A DNA stretch of 64,000 nt from Deinococcus depolymerans (lineage in GTDB: Bacteria > Deinococcota > Deinococci > Deinococcales > Deinococcaceae). The stretch's first letter is position 1. Each line of letters starts with the position of its first letter. The translations under genes were made by a program, and so were the position numbers. This document shows positions 50,396 through 59,724 of this stretch, in pieces. The DNA lies in the NCBI RefSeq assembly GCF_039522025.1, contig NZ_BAAADB010000012.1:62001-126000 (forward strand), given 5' to 3'. The notes under the pieces are model-generated. The model was given only the letters and a program-made list of their open reading frames with translations. It did not search any database and was not told the DNA's origin.

Positions 50396-50902
50396 TCATG
50401 CTCGAGCAAGCTGAATTACGAAATCTGCATGGGCCTGGCGTGCTTTTGCAAGTCGACCGGCTCGAAGGGGATAGGCGGTTACCAGAAGCCAGCCCGAAGA
50501 GCGAGGACTCAGAACGATTTTGAACGGTGGTCCATCGGTATTCTCAGCAAGGATTATCACCATGTCTAATACATTTTTGCGCTCCTCACGATACCAAATA
50601 ATATTTTCGCAATGATTGAAATTCTCTAAAATCTGCTTGATCCAGCTTATGCACGCGCACCGTTCATCCATTATTACGGCGCTTTGTCTTCCCGGCTTGC
50701 CTTTAAACTCGGTGACTATATGCTCCAAGCCCGCCTCCATATTTTGGAGTATGGGCTGACGCCTAAAAGTTAGAGGCTTGCCACCAAGACAGATTCCAGC
50801 TTCCTTAAGCGCTTCGTATTCCGGCTTTACGTAGTTTTCTATATAGTCTTCAACTGACTCTGTGGGCAAACGTTCTCTAGTGGCTAAATTGAGGTGCGGC
50901 AT
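50396..50902 (-). CDS. BECR-fold toxin-like protein
   Basis: A 168-residue protein; ATG 50,902 overlaps the upstream stop (TAATG), preceded by GGAG. The C-terminal 90 residues (EHIVTEFKGK, IIWYREERKNVLDMVIILA, GWLLVTAYPL) resemble the BECR fold of phage/bacterial RNase toxins such as RelE- or ColicinE5-type domains; this is inference from pattern. It is AT-rich and partnered with a DUF3800 gene. Confidence 0.6.
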   Translation of the reverse strand: MPHLNLATRERLPTESVEDYIENYVKPEYEALKEAGICLGGKPLTFRRQPILQNMEAGLEHIVTEFKGKPGRQSAVIMDERCACISWIKQILENFNHCENIIWYREERKNVLDMVIILAENTDGPPFKIVLSPRSSGWLLVTAYPLRAGRLAKARQAHADFVIQLARA

Positions 50903-51597
50903 TAACCCGCTCTCCATATAAAATAGTTAAATTTTTTCTCGGTAGGCAGAGTACTGGATTTTAAATTGTACTCCGATCTCTCAATAATACGGTCAATTAT
51001 TTTCATCTTGCCTGAACTGGTCGATAGTTTTCGGTTTTTATAGCCAACTGCGCCAATTATGAGATCTGCTAATTGTAGTATGGCCACTTCGTGTGATCTC
51101 ACTGTTTGGATTTTTCTGACAACCTTTTTGTCAAAGTCATATATGCTGTTACTAATCACATCATGGAGTCTTGCTATCTTGCTTGAACCAATTGTATCTT
51201 TGATGTCTATAAAAATATTAAACTCATCTTTAGGTGTTACTATATTTTTAAGCATGGTAAAATACATTTTGTAGTACCAATCATCGTGAGTTTGATCAAA
51301 TCTTGCATGATCTATAGATTTTTTATCAGGAACTACTAGCAAGCGTGCGCTTAAATTGGAATTATCAAAGAAGTAGTCAATTAAATCAAGATACAGATCT
51401 ATCTTGCCCTGAGAGACTTTGGACCACTTGATTTCGAAATCAGTAGACATGTTGTGGTGCTTAATTATCTCTCTTATTCTTTTATTTGCCTCAGGGGCGT
51501 GCTCAAACGGGCACCAAATAGCACCAAGAACCATCGCGCTACTCTCGTCATTCTCCAAATGACAACTTTCGTCGCAGTAGACGTTATACAGGGACAT
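50902..51597 (-). CDS. DUF3800-family protein
   Basis: A 231-residue protein. The motif pattern YCDESCHL, LGAIWCPF, IDHARFDQTHDDWYYKM, FNIFIDIKDTIG and EVAILQLADLIIGAVG is characteristic of DUF3800, an RNase-H-like family often found with defence genes. ATG 51,597 is preferred: a TATAAT box lies 6 nt upstream, giving a leaderless transcript. Low GC marks it as cargo at the prophage end. Confidence 0.85.
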   Translation of the reverse strand: MSLYNVYCDESCHLENDESSAMVLGAIWCPFEHAPEANKRIREIIKHHNMSTDFEIKWSKVSQGKIDLYLDLIDYFFDNSNLSARLLVVPDKKSIDHARFDQTHDDWYYKMYFTMLKNIVTPKDEFNIFIDIKDTIGSSKIARLHDVISNSIYDFDKKVVRKIQTVRSHEVAILQLADLIIGAVGYKNRKLSTSSGKMKIIDRIIERSEYNLKSSTLPTEKKFNYFIWRAG

Positions 51598-52085
51598 TCT
51601 GTAATTATACAGCATGTCGTCCTGCAGATGCCTAGAGGGTGGTATTCTTGGTTTGGTGGACGGCACTTGTCTTCTTTTGAGCAGAGCCAAAAGAAGCGGC
51701 TGAGTTGAAACTAGATTGCTGTAACCAACGGCTTGACTGCTAAACAGGAGAAACACCTCACTCATACCTTCGTAGGAAGGCTGATGTAAAGAGCGAAATC
51801 TCCGCTAGACGAGCATCGGACTGAAACCGTGGCGCGACCGTGCCGGACTCAAATCCCTCTTACAAGGGTACCGGACTTATCTCTTGTCCTGCGAAGCGTT
51901 ACCACACGGCAACTCTGACCAAGAGTCTATATGTTGTACCTCCTTGGGTCAAACCCCGATCGACGTACGATATGTGTGTCAAATTTCGTCAGGTCGGAAT
52001 CCTATTTTTGAAGCATCGAAAGATCGACCGGTATCGCACATTCGTGGTTTATCCACAAAGTTACTTGGGTAAATCTGCTGTGGCT
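51598..52085. other. Intergenic region between cargo genes and attR
   Basis: About 490 bp without a convincing gene. It holds the TATAAT promoter box of the DUF3800 gene and a CCTTC/GAAGG hairpin near 51,770. Three CGGACT motifs at 51817, 51844 and 51872 (27-28 nt apart) make imperfect ~28-nt direct repeats. A small hairpin ACTCT/AGAGT follows. In the phage genome attP would lie at its right end. Confidence 0.5.
51604..51609 (-). promoter_or_regulatory. TATAAT leaderless -10 of the DUF3800 gene
   Basis: Consensus TATAAT, exactly 6 nt before the ATG at 51,597. No clear -35. Confidence 0.55.
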
Positions 52086-52105
52086 GAATAACAGCTACGC
52101 TGGTG
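52086..52105. other. attR (prophage-host junction)
   Basis: Immediately left of 52,091 every nth frame stops; from ~52,091 the endonuclease III reading frame (TATLVLLFNF) is open. The crossover is therefore placed about 52,091-52,100. The core itself cannot be confirmed because attL is not in the window. Confidence 0.6.
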
Positions 52106-52393
52106 CTGCTGTTCAATTTCGCCCGCCCGGTCTTCCCGGTGGACACGCACGTTCACCGCGTCACGACCCGGGTGGGTGCCATCCCGAAGATGGGGGAGCA
52201 GGCCGCGCACCGCGCGCTGCTGAAGCTCCTGCCGCCCGACCCGGCGTTCCTGTACGAACTGCACGTGAACCTGCTGCGGCACGGCCAGCGGGTCTGCTCG
52301 TGGTACGACCCGAAGTGCGGCGCGTGCGTCCTGCGGTCCCGCTGCGACGCCCACGCGCAGTACGGGGATGGGGTGCCCGCCTGGAAGGGGTAG
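52091..52393 (+). pseudogene. nth: Endonuclease III (nth), C-terminal fragment split by the prophage
   Basis: About 100 residues remain. They carry the catalytic-Asp motif (VFPVDTHVHRVTTRVG) and the Fe-S cluster signature C-x6-C-x2-C-x5-C (CSWYDPKCGACVLRSRC). The N-terminal domain with the HhH and catalytic Lys lies on the other side of the prophage. In this chromosome copy the gene is interrupted; excision would restore it. Other nth paralogues may exist elsewhere in the genome. Confidence 0.9.
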
Positions 52394-52396
52394 GCT
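52391..52396 (+). promoter_or_regulatory. Leaderless -10 of the kinase-like gene
   Basis: TAGGCT overlapping the nth stop codon, 6 nt before ATG 52,403. This would keep the downstream gene expressed regardless of the prophage. Confidence 0.5.
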
Positions 52397-52402
52397 CGCC
52401 CC

Positions 52403-52942
52403 ATGCGCGACACCTTCCTGATCATGGGTCCGCCCGCCGCCGGGAAGAGCACCGTCGCCCAGGCATTGATGCGCCGCTTCACGCGGGGCGTGCACATCCC
52501 GGTGGATGACGTGCGGCACATGGTCGTGTCCGGACTGGTGGACATGAGTTTCGAGTTCAGTGACGAACTGCTCGCCCAGCTGGCGCTGGCGCACGAGGCC
52601 GCCGCGCTGATGGCCCGCACGTACACCCGGGGCGGGTTTACCGCCGCGCTGGACGACTTCTGGTTCGGGGCGCACCCCGAGGCGGACTACGCGCGGGTGC
52701 TCGGCCCGGACCTGCACCTCGTGCTGCTGCGTCCCCAGCGGGCAGCGGCACTGGCGCGCCTGTCGGCACGCGGGACGGACGGGGACAGTTTCCGCCCCCT
52801 GCTGGAGCAGGCCATCGCGTTCGTGGACGATGAACTGGAACGCCACCCGAAGACGGGCTGGCACGTCATCGACTCCACCCGCCTGACGGTGGAGGAGACC
52901 GTGGACGCCATCCTGCACGCCACGGGCGTCCAGCCCCGCTGA
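52403..52942 (+). CDS. P-loop kinase / zeta-toxin-like ATPase
   Basis: A 179-residue protein with a Walker A GPPAAGKSTVA at 8-18, an acidic motif VDDVRHMV and a downstream RL.(A/S)RG arginine-containing lid. It fits small nucleotide/sugar kinases or zeta-type P-loop proteins; the substrate is unclear. No antitoxin partner is visible, so a toxin role is not supported. It directly follows nth. Confidence 0.75.
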   Translation: MRDTFLIMGPPAAGKSTVAQALMRRFTRGVHIPVDDVRHMVVSGLVDMSFEFSDELLAQLALAHEAAALMARTYTRGGFTAALDDFWFGAHPEADYARVLGPDLHLVLLRPQRAAALARLSARGTDGDSFRPLLEQAIAFVDDELERHPKTGWHVIDSTRLTVEETVDAILHATGVQPR

Positions 52943-52945
52943 GCG

Positions 52946-53164
52946 TCAGCCCAGGTGCGCGCGGGCCAGCGCCTCGCCGTCTTCTCGTGCTCGCGCCACG
53001 GCGTCGGTCCAGTCCTGAAGAACTGCTGGGTCGAAGGGCTCATCTACGCTGTCGAGTTGCAGGTCGCCCAGGAGCGCACCGATCTCGTCAGAACCGGTGC
53101 GCTGGTAGTAGGCCTCCAAAAAGGCGACCATGGCAAGGTACGCCAGCCGATCCGGAATGCTCAT
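52946..53164 (-). CDS. 72-residue protein, unknown
   Basis: A small acidic helical protein (AMVAFLEAYYQRTGSDEIGALL) convergent with the kinase-like gene. It is 2 nt from the LURP-one-like gene, so probably co-transcribed with it. Function unknown. Confidence 0.5.
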   Translation of the reverse strand: MSIPDRLAYLAMVAFLEAYYQRTGSDEIGALLGDLQLDSVDEPFDPAVLQDWTDAVARAREDGEALARAHLG

Positions 53165-53166
53165 GT

Positions 53167-53781
53167 TTACCCGCGTTCGCGTTCGCGCAGGATCAGCTGG
53201 ATGAGGCCCATCAGGACCAGTTCGTCGTCCTGCCCGGCGCGCGGCTGCAACTCCTCGACGGTGAAGCGGCGGGCCATGAAGCTGCGTTTCTTGTGCACGC
53301 GGTACGCCGCCTGCCCATTCGTGCCGGTGACGGTGTACGTGGGGTTCACGAGGTAGTCGAAGCCCATCGCGATGAAGTCACCGACGAAGGGAATGGCGTC
53401 CAGCGCGCCCTCGATCAGGCCCAGCCAGGGGTGATCGTCGCGGATGGCGAAGCGTGGTTCGCCGTTCGGGCCGAGCAGGTCGTACCCGGCGGCCCACAGG
53501 GTCCGCATGCCCTGCGCCTGGAGGGCGCCGACGGGCGTGCCGTCCATCCGTTCGATCAGGCGCGACGCCTTCCAGTCGAGTGCGCCCGCGAGGAAGCCCC
53601 TGGCTTTCATGCGGTGGGTCTGCACCCGTTTCTGCTCGTCGCGGTAGATGCGGACCTCGTCGCGGACGCTGAAGGTCTTCTCCTTCACGACCGCGACGAG
53701 CTGGCCGCGTGCGTCGGTGACGCGCAGTTCGGTGAAGAGACTGAACTTGAATTCCAGCGTCAGGGGGAAGGCGAGGCTCAT
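53167..53781 (-). CDS. LURP-one-related (tubby-like) protein
   Basis: A 204-residue protein with beta-strand repeats separated by turns (FSLFTELRVTDARGQLVA, EKTFSVRDEVRIYR) and a central hydrophobic helix (ALDAIPFVGDFIAMGFDYL), the pattern of LURP-one/tubby-type folds. Its role is unclear. Confidence 0.7.
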   Translation of the reverse strand: MSLAFPLTLEFKFSLFTELRVTDARGQLVAVVKEKTFSVRDEVRIYRDEQKRVQTHRMKARGFLAGALDWKASRLIERMDGTPVGALQAQGMRTLWAAGYDLLGPNGEPRFAIRDDHPWLGLIEGALDAIPFVGDFIAMGFDYLVNPTYTVTGTNGQAAYRVHKKRSFMARRFTVEELQPRAGQDDELVLMGLIQLILRERERG

Positions 53782-53797
53782 GCCCCCGGGTACGGCC

Positions 53798-54747
53798 TCA
53801 GCGCTGGGTCGGTTCCCACAGGTCGAACCGGGTGCCGCGCGTCACGCCCGCGCCCTGCGCCCAGGTGTGGGCGGCCTGCGCCTTGCGCGCCTCGGGCTGC
53901 ACGGTGCGGATCAGCACCGCGCCCTCCTGCGCGGCGACCGTCAGGCCCCCTTCCGTGACGCCCAGCACCTCGCCCGGCTGGCCCGAACCGGCCGTGACGC
54001 TCAGGCCGCCGAGTTTCAGGCGGGCGCCGCCCAGGAACGCGGTCGTCTGCGGCCACGCGGCCACGCCCCGGGAGCGGTTCACGATCTGCGCGGCGGTGTC
54101 GGTCCAGCGGACGAAGCCGTCCTCCTTGGTCAGCATGGGTGCGTGCGTGGCGCTGGTCTCGTCCTGCGGGGTGGGCTGCAGGCCGTCCAGGTCGGAGAGG
54201 GCCTGCACGATCAGCCGCGACGCCTGGGCGCTCAGGGCGTCCGCCAGTTCGAGGCTGGTCCACCCTGGCGCGATGGGCAGCGCCTCCTGAAGCAGCACCG
54301 GGCCGGTGTCCATGCCCTCGTCGGTCTGCATGATGGTCGTGCCGGTGACCGTCTCGCCATTGATGATCGCCCACTGGATCGGCGCGGACCCCCGGTACGC
54401 GGGCAGCAGGCTGGTGTGCGTGTTCAGGAACCCGTACCGGGGCACCTCCAGCACGCTGGCGGGCAGGATCTTCCCGTACGCGCAGGTGACGGCCACGTCC
54501 GCGCCGGAGTCCCGCAGGGTCGCCTCGAAATCCGGGTTGCGGCGCAGTTTCGTGGGTTGCGCGAGCGGCAGGCGCAGTTCGGCCGCGCGGGCCGCGACGG
54601 GCGGCGGCGTGAGCTTCAGGCCGCGCCCCACCGGTTTGTCCGGCTGCGCCACCACCAGCACCACCTCGAAGCGCTCGCGGATCGCTTCGAGGACCGGCAG
54701 GGCGAACGCGGGCGACCCGAAGAACGCCACGCGCGGCGGGCGGCCGG

Positions 54748-54751
<4 letters not shown>
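53798..54751 (-). CDS. fmt: Methionyl-tRNA formyltransferase
   Basis: A 317-residue protein with FFGSPAFALPVLEAI (start), HTSLLPAYRGSAPIQWAI (formyl transferase signature) and a C-terminal OB-like domain. It formylates initiator Met-tRNA. It overlaps the start of def by 4 nt; the pair is a conserved translational unit. Confidence 0.93.
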
Positions 54752-55404
<653 letters not shown>

Positions 55405-55626
55405 AATGCCTCTGTTTTACCAGACGCGCCGCTCCCTGATCCTGCCGCCGCTTCCGGTCCGGCCTGTGGGCGCGGTGCTGTCCGGCGGCGCGCCGGCGCG
55501 GAGCATGAACGGCCCCTCACGGAACTCTGCTCCTGCCGGTCAGGTACGGCTGCCTAGAATGACCGTCCGTTCCGGCGTTCCCGTTCTCATGCCCGCGCCG
55601 TACCCGGCCGCGCCCCGAGGAGACCC

Positions 55627-56796
55627 ATGCACCGCACCCCTTTGCTGTTTGCCCTGACTGCCGCCCTGATCGGCCCCGCCAGCGCCCAGACCACACCGGC
55701 CCAGACCGCCCCCGCCGCCACGCCCGCCCCCACCAGCCTGCTCACGCAGGGTCAGGGTGCCGCGCAGGCCGCCGCCGAGGCCCGCGACCTGACCCTCAAG
55801 GCCCGCAGCGCCTACCCCAAAGGCAGCGCCAACATCGACCAACCCCTCTGGAAGCAGGCGGCGGCCGCCGCCGAGACCGCCGTGGCCGCCGCGCCCGGCA
55901 ACCCCGACTACCTGAAACTCCGCGCGCAGATCTACACCGAGGTCGGCTTCTGGCGGCAGGCGGAACTCGCCTGGAACGCGTACTTCCGCGCCGCGCCGAC
56001 CACCGGCCCGGAGGCCAGGGTGGCCGCCACCGTGCAGTACAACCTCGGGTACGCCGCGTACACCCGCAACCAGCCGGACGAGGCGGCGAAGTTCTTCGCC
56101 AGCTGCCTGCAACTCGACCCGGACAGCGCCCCGTGCGCCACCTGGGCCGCCCGCACCGCGCTGGAAGCCGGGAACTACACCCAGGCGCAGACCCTGTACG
56201 CCCGCGCCCTCACCCTGAACCCCGCCGACAAGACGCTGACGTACTTCCAGGGCCTCGCGCAGAGCGCCGGACGGTACGGCCCCGCCGCCACCCGCGCCTT
56301 CAGCCGCGCCTACGGCGACCGCGACGCCGGCCGAAAGACACAGGCCCTCGCCGGCTTCCAGGAAGCGGCCCGCAGCGCCCCCAACTTCACCGAGGCGCAC
56401 CGCGAGGCCGGCCGGCTGGCCCTGGAACTCGGGAACACCCAGGCCGCGCTGGACGCCTACACGGCCCTGAACGCCCTGCCGAACCCCACCGCCGCCGACA
56501 GGTTCAACCTGACCCTCGCCACCGAGGCGCAGCAGTACGGCCTGAGCGTCGTGCAGACCTACCGGGCCGCGTACCAGAAGTACGCGGCCGGTGAGAAAGC
56601 GGCCGCCGAGACCGGCTTCCAGGCGGCCACGCAGCAGAACCCACGCTACGCGAAGGCCTGGGCGTGGCTGGGCCGCGTGCGCTACGAGGCGAAGAACTAC
56701 GCGGGCGCCGCCGAGGCGTACGCGCGGGCCGTGGCCCTCGACCCCACCGACAGGAGCAGCGCCTACTACCTGAAACTCGCACAGCAGGGCAAGTAA
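55627..56796 (+). CDS. Secreted TPR-repeat protein
   Basis: A 389-residue protein with a signal peptide (LLFALTAALIGPASA) and repeated TPR-like helices (for example NPADKTLTYFQGLAQSAG; AKAWAWLGRVRYEAKNYAGA). An SD (GGAG) precedes ATG 55,627. The stop codon TAA is the first base block of an intergenic repeat. A periplasmic scaffold role is likely. Confidence 0.8.
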   Translation: MHRTPLLFALTAALIGPASAQTTPAQTAPAATPAPTSLLTQGQGAAQAAAEARDLTLKARSAYPKGSANIDQPLWKQAAAAAETAVAAAPGNPDYLKLRAQIYTEVGFWRQAELAWNAYFRAAPTTGPEARVAATVQYNLGYAAYTRNQPDEAAKFFASCLQLDPDSAPCATWAARTALEAGNYTQAQTLYARALTLNPADKTLTYFQGLAQSAGRYGPAATRAFSRAYGDRDAGRKTQALAGFQEAARSAPNFTEAHREAGRLALELGNTQAALDAYTALNALPNPTAADRFNLTLATEAQQYGLSVVQTYRAAYQKYAAGEKAAAETGFQAATQQNPRYAKAWAWLGRVRYEAKNYAGAAEAYARAVALDPTDRSSAYYLKLAQQGK

Positions 56797-56987
56797 TACG
56801 GACTGCCGACTCCGGCTGCAAGGGGTGTAATACGGACTCCGATTGAATGGGCTGCAACGGCCCTTCCATCCGAGCGGATGCGACTCGGAGAGCTGCGCCG
56901 CAGAGGAGGAGAGAAACGCCCCTCCGGACGTGGAGTTGGCAGATCGGTGGTGTTCCGATCTGTCAACGAAACAAACGGAATCCGTAT
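56794..56987 (+). repeat. Stop-anchored intergenic repeat, copy A (plus a mini-copy)
   Basis: Starting in the TPR gene's TAA, a short copy (TAATACGGACTGCCG) is followed by a full copy from 56,828 to 56,987 with near-inverted ends (ATACGGACTCCG / CGGAATCCGTAT). It contains an AGATCGG/CCGATCT stem and a degenerate GATTGAATGG hairpin. Confidence 0.85.
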
Positions 56988-57108
56988 AACAGCGTTCAAC
57001 CCGGGCGAGGTGGGCAGGCGAGACACGGGGTCCGGGCGGGACAACCCCGCGCCGTACCGGCTCGTTGACGAACCAGACGGAATCCGCCCCACCGGGGGCC
57101 GCTGCCCC

Positions 57109-57615
57109 TCATCCCAGCTGGCAGTGGTACGTGGCGCCCTGCCAGTCGAACTTCAGACCGAACAACTTCCAGGTGCCCAGCAGCCCCGCCAGCGTCACGC
57201 GGCCCACCGGGTAGCCCTGCACCACGTAACGGGTGTACAACCCACGCACCTGCGGCGCGTCCCGCCCGGCCATCAGGAGGGCGTGCGCCGCGTCGTTGGT
57301 GTGCAGGGCCGCCACCTGATACGCCAGCGGACCGGCGCTCTCAAGGGTCAGGGCCGCCTGCAGGTCCGCGCGGCCCGCCGCGCCGCACCACAGGTGCCGG
57401 ACCTCCGCCGCGCCCCCCGGAACGCGCGTCACCTCCACGTTCGGCAGGAAGGCCGGTCCCTGCCCCTGCGCAGCCCCCACGCCCGACAGTCCCGCCACCC
57501 AGCCGGCCATCAGGAAACCGGCGATCAGGGAACGCACGACCCGCGACCCGCCCCCCACACCCGGCCCACCCCGCACCGGTCTCCGCTCCGTTCCGTCTCC
57601 ACTGACGCCTCGCAT
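57109..57615 (-). CDS. Secreted protein, unknown
   Basis: A 168-residue protein with a signal-like hydrophobic stretch (LIAGFLMAGWVAGLSGVGA) after a basic N-terminus. Two Cys (WCGAAG, YHCQLG) may form a disulphide. A TATGGT box lies 5 nt before the ATG. Function unknown. Confidence 0.6.
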   Translation of the reverse strand: MRGVSGDGTERRPVRGGPGVGGGSRVVRSLIAGFLMAGWVAGLSGVGAAQGQGPAFLPNVEVTRVPGGAAEVRHLWCGAAGRADLQAALTLESAGPLAYQVAALHTNDAAHALLMAGRDAPQVRGLYTRYVVQGYPVGRVTLAGLLGTWKLFGLKFDWQGATYHCQLG

Positions 57616-57620
57616 GACCC

Positions 57621-57626
57621 ACCATA
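57621..57626 (-). promoter_or_regulatory. Leaderless-like -10
   Basis: TATGGT, 5 nt before ATG 57,615. Confidence 0.4.
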
Positions 57627-57685
57627 CGCCGCTCCCGCCGCGCCACCCACCCCCCCTCGGGGCGCGGTCATGACAGGTGGCGCGC

Positions 57686-57691
57686 TACGCT
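57686..57691 (+). promoter_or_regulatory. Leaderless -10 of surE
   Basis: TACGCT, 6 nt before ATG 57,698. Confidence 0.5.
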
Positions 57692-57697
57692 GACCCC

Positions 57698-58477
57698 ATG
57701 AGCAACCCCGCCCCCCGCCCCCGGATTCTCGTCGCGAACGACGACGGCATCTTCAGCCCCGGCATCAAGGCCCTGGCGCAGGCCATGAGCACCTTCGCGG
57801 ACGTGACCGTCAGCGCCCCCGACGTCGAACAGAGCGCCGTCGGGCACGGCATCACCATCCGCCGGCCCCTGCGCTTCAAGCACACCGCCAGCGCGGGCTT
57901 CGGCGACATTCCCGCGTACCGCGTGGACGGCACGCCCGCCGACTGCGTCGTGCTGGGCGTCCACCTGACCGGCCAGCCGGACCTCGTGGTCAGCGGCATC
58001 AACCTCGGCCCGAACCTCGGGGACGACCTGACCCACAGCGGCACCGTCGCCGCCGCCATCGAAGGCATGAGCCTCGGCATTCCCGCCATCGCGTTCAGCC
58101 AGCAGGCCACCCCCGCCGGCGAGTACGACTTCGCGCCCGGCGCCGCGTACGCTGCCCGCCTCGCCCAGGAAGTCCTGACGCGCGGCCTGCCCCCCCGCAC
58201 CCTGCTGAACGTCAACTTCCCAGCCCTGCCACCACGCGGCGTGCGCGTCACCCGCGTCGGCGAGCACCGCTGGGAAGACCGCATCGTCACCCGCCACGAC
58301 CCCGAAGGCCGCGAGTACCACTGGGTCGCGGGCACCAGCACCGCCCCCGACGCCCACGACGAGGGCACCGACTACGGCGCCGTCGACGCCGGACTGATCA
58401 GCGTCACGCCCGTCCGCATCGACCTGACCGCCCGCGACCTGCTGGGCGAACTGGCCGGGTACGTCCCGCAGCTGTAA
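57698..58477 (+). CDS. surE: 5'/3'-nucleotidase SurE
   Basis: A 259-residue protein with the SurE motifs ILVANDDGIFSPG at the start and VVSGINLGPNLGDDLTHSGT in the middle (metal-binding acidic residues). It dephosphorylates nucleotides under stress. ATG 57,698 is chosen for the 6-nt -10 spacing; an upstream start would add seven residues. Confidence 0.93.
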   Translation: MSNPAPRPRILVANDDGIFSPGIKALAQAMSTFADVTVSAPDVEQSAVGHGITIRRPLRFKHTASAGFGDIPAYRVDGTPADCVVLGVHLTGQPDLVVSGINLGPNLGDDLTHSGTVAAAIEGMSLGIPAIAFSQQATPAGEYDFAPGAAYAARLAQEVLTRGLPPRTLLNVNFPALPPRGVRVTRVGEHRWEDRIVTRHDPEGREYHWVAGTSTAPDAHDEGTDYGAVDAGLISVTPVRIDLTARDLLGELAGYVPQL

Positions 58478-58492
58478 GGGCAGCTGACGGGA

Positions 58493-58523
58493 GGGGGGAG
58501 TGGGCCGAAGCTCACGTCCCCCC
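58493..58523. terminator. Bidirectional hairpin between convergent genes
   Basis: Stem GGGGGGA..TCCCCCC extended by GTGGGC/GCTCAC with a CGAA tetraloop. No T-run on either strand; probable hairpin terminator. Confidence 0.55.
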
Positions 58524-58542
58524 TAGCGAATCAGGAGGCCGA

Positions 58543-59724
58543 TCAGGGCTGCACCACCCGCACCTGCGCCGCCGGAACGACGGTCAGCGCCGGGCGCTGA
58601 AGGTTCGCGGTGTTCACGCGGTACACCACCGCCGCCTTCACGCCCCGTGCCGTCGCCTGATCGAGTTCCGCCTGCGAGTTCACCAGCCGCACGTTCGGAG
58701 TCAGTTCGTCCGTGAACGCGATCCGGCCGTTCTGCCGCGCCCGGACCCACAGCGTTTCCGGCTGATCCCCACCGTTGAAGGCCTTTTGATTCAGCCGCAG
58801 GATGTTCTGTACCACTGCGAACACCTCCCCGTCCTTGCCCGGCACGGCCAGTTGCGGCGCGGCAGGATCGGCGGGCTGGCGGGTGCTCTGCGGGAGGACA
58901 TTCACGGGAATGGGCAGCGAGGTGTCCGTCCGGCGCGCCCCTGTCAGTCCGTTGGCAATGAGGTCCACCGTCCGGACCGGTGCCTGCGCGGTCCCGATGG
59001 GAATGCGGGCGGCGCCGATGGTCAGGACCGGGTTGGTGAGGCCCGTGAAGCTGAACGGTTGTGACGTCACGGAGGTCAGGAAAGTCGTCAGGAACATGCT
59101 CGGCAGGTACTGCTGGCCGTTCATCGTTTCGATCTGGAAGGAGACCTGCGGGACGGTCCCGGTGACGCCGCCGTTCAGCGTGAGGACGCGAGGACCTGCA
59201 TAGGCGTTCACCGGAACACGCGCCGACTTCAGGGCCGCCAGCAGGTCCGTCACGCTCAGAAGAGGGCCGTACACCGCGAAGGTGCCGGTCCGGCACTGCT
59301 CACGCAGGCCCTCCACGCCGCCTGCCTGCTCCAGCAGCCGCTGCGCGACAGGATTCTGCCCGGCAACGGTCTGTCCCGTCCTGATGGCACAGGTCTGCGG
59401 GTCCGTGTCCTGCGGCAAAAAAGTCGACTGCACGGCGCTGACCTGCGCCACGGCCTGCAAGCTCAGCAGGCCGGCCACACCCAGCAGGAGGGTGGCCCGG
59501 ATGGCGGCGGGTGCGGTGTGGACGCCGCTGAGGTCGCGGGCGATGGCGTGGGGGTTGCCCAGGTCGCGCAGGGCGGCCCGTTCGGCGTCGGCGCTGTCCA
59601 TGCCGCACAGTTGATGGCGGTAGATCTTGTCCTCGATGGCGCCGCGCAGTTCCAGGGCCGCGTCGCGTTTTTTGGTGCCCCACAGGCCGCGTGTGGCGTG
59701 GCGGATGAACTGGTCGCGGTTCAT
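58543..59724 (-). CDS. Permease-prefix-type membrane protein
   Basis: A 393-residue protein. The N-terminal 75 residues are a permease prefix domain (MNRDQFIRHATRGLWG, ALRDLGNPHAIARDL) and one TM helix (ATLLLGVAGLLSLQAVA) follows. The rest is extracytoplasmic and beta-rich. ATGA overlap with the PadR gene above suggests it is co-regulated with it. Confidence 0.7.
   Translation of the reverse strand: MNRDQFIRHATRGLWGTKKRDAALELRGAIEDKIYRHQLCGMDSADAERAALRDLGNPHAIARDLSGVHTAPAAIRATLLLGVAGLLSLQAVAQVSAVQSTFLPQDTDPQTCAIRTGQTVAGQNPVAQRLLEQAGGVEGLREQCRTGTFAVYGPLLSVTDLLAALKSARVPVNAYAGPRVLTLNGGVTGTVPQVSFQIETMNGQQYLPSMFLTTFLTSVTSQPFSFTGLTNPVLTIGAARIPIGTAQAPVRTVDLIANGLTGARRTDTSLPIPVNVLPQSTRQPADPAAPQLAVPGKDGEVFAVVQNILRLNQKAFNGGDQPETLWVRARQNGRIAFTDELTPNVRLVNSQAELDQATARGVKAAVVYRVNTANLQRPALTVVPAAQVRVVQP

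Larger units (their letters stand above)
1..52095. mobile_element. Temperate siphovirus-type prophage (right part; left end outside window)
   Basis: A continuous phage gene order is visible: serine integrase and immunity genes at the right end, an early replication operon, then terminase, portal, capsid and tail genes down to a fibre at the left edge. The right boundary is set by the point where an endonuclease III reading frame resumes (about 52,095). The left attachment site and the lysis genes are not in the window, so the element is larger than 52 kb. Head and tail genes look intact, with no broken frames seen, so it may be inducible. Confidence 0.93.

Noticed and set aside
50186..50569. 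127-codon plus-strand frame after the integrase
   Set aside because: Overlaps the terminator and the opposite gene; no RBS and no protein-like pattern.
51795..51900. tRNA or tRNA fragment near attR
   Set aside because: Some loops look tRNA-like (GGACTCAAATCC), but the stems do not pair into a cloverleaf.
55405..55420. Leaderless -10 for def
   Set aside because: TAAAAC lacks the final T and sits 9 nt before the GTG.
56829..56987. Insertion sequence
   Set aside because: No transposase frame; 159-160 bp with hairpins fits a small repeat.
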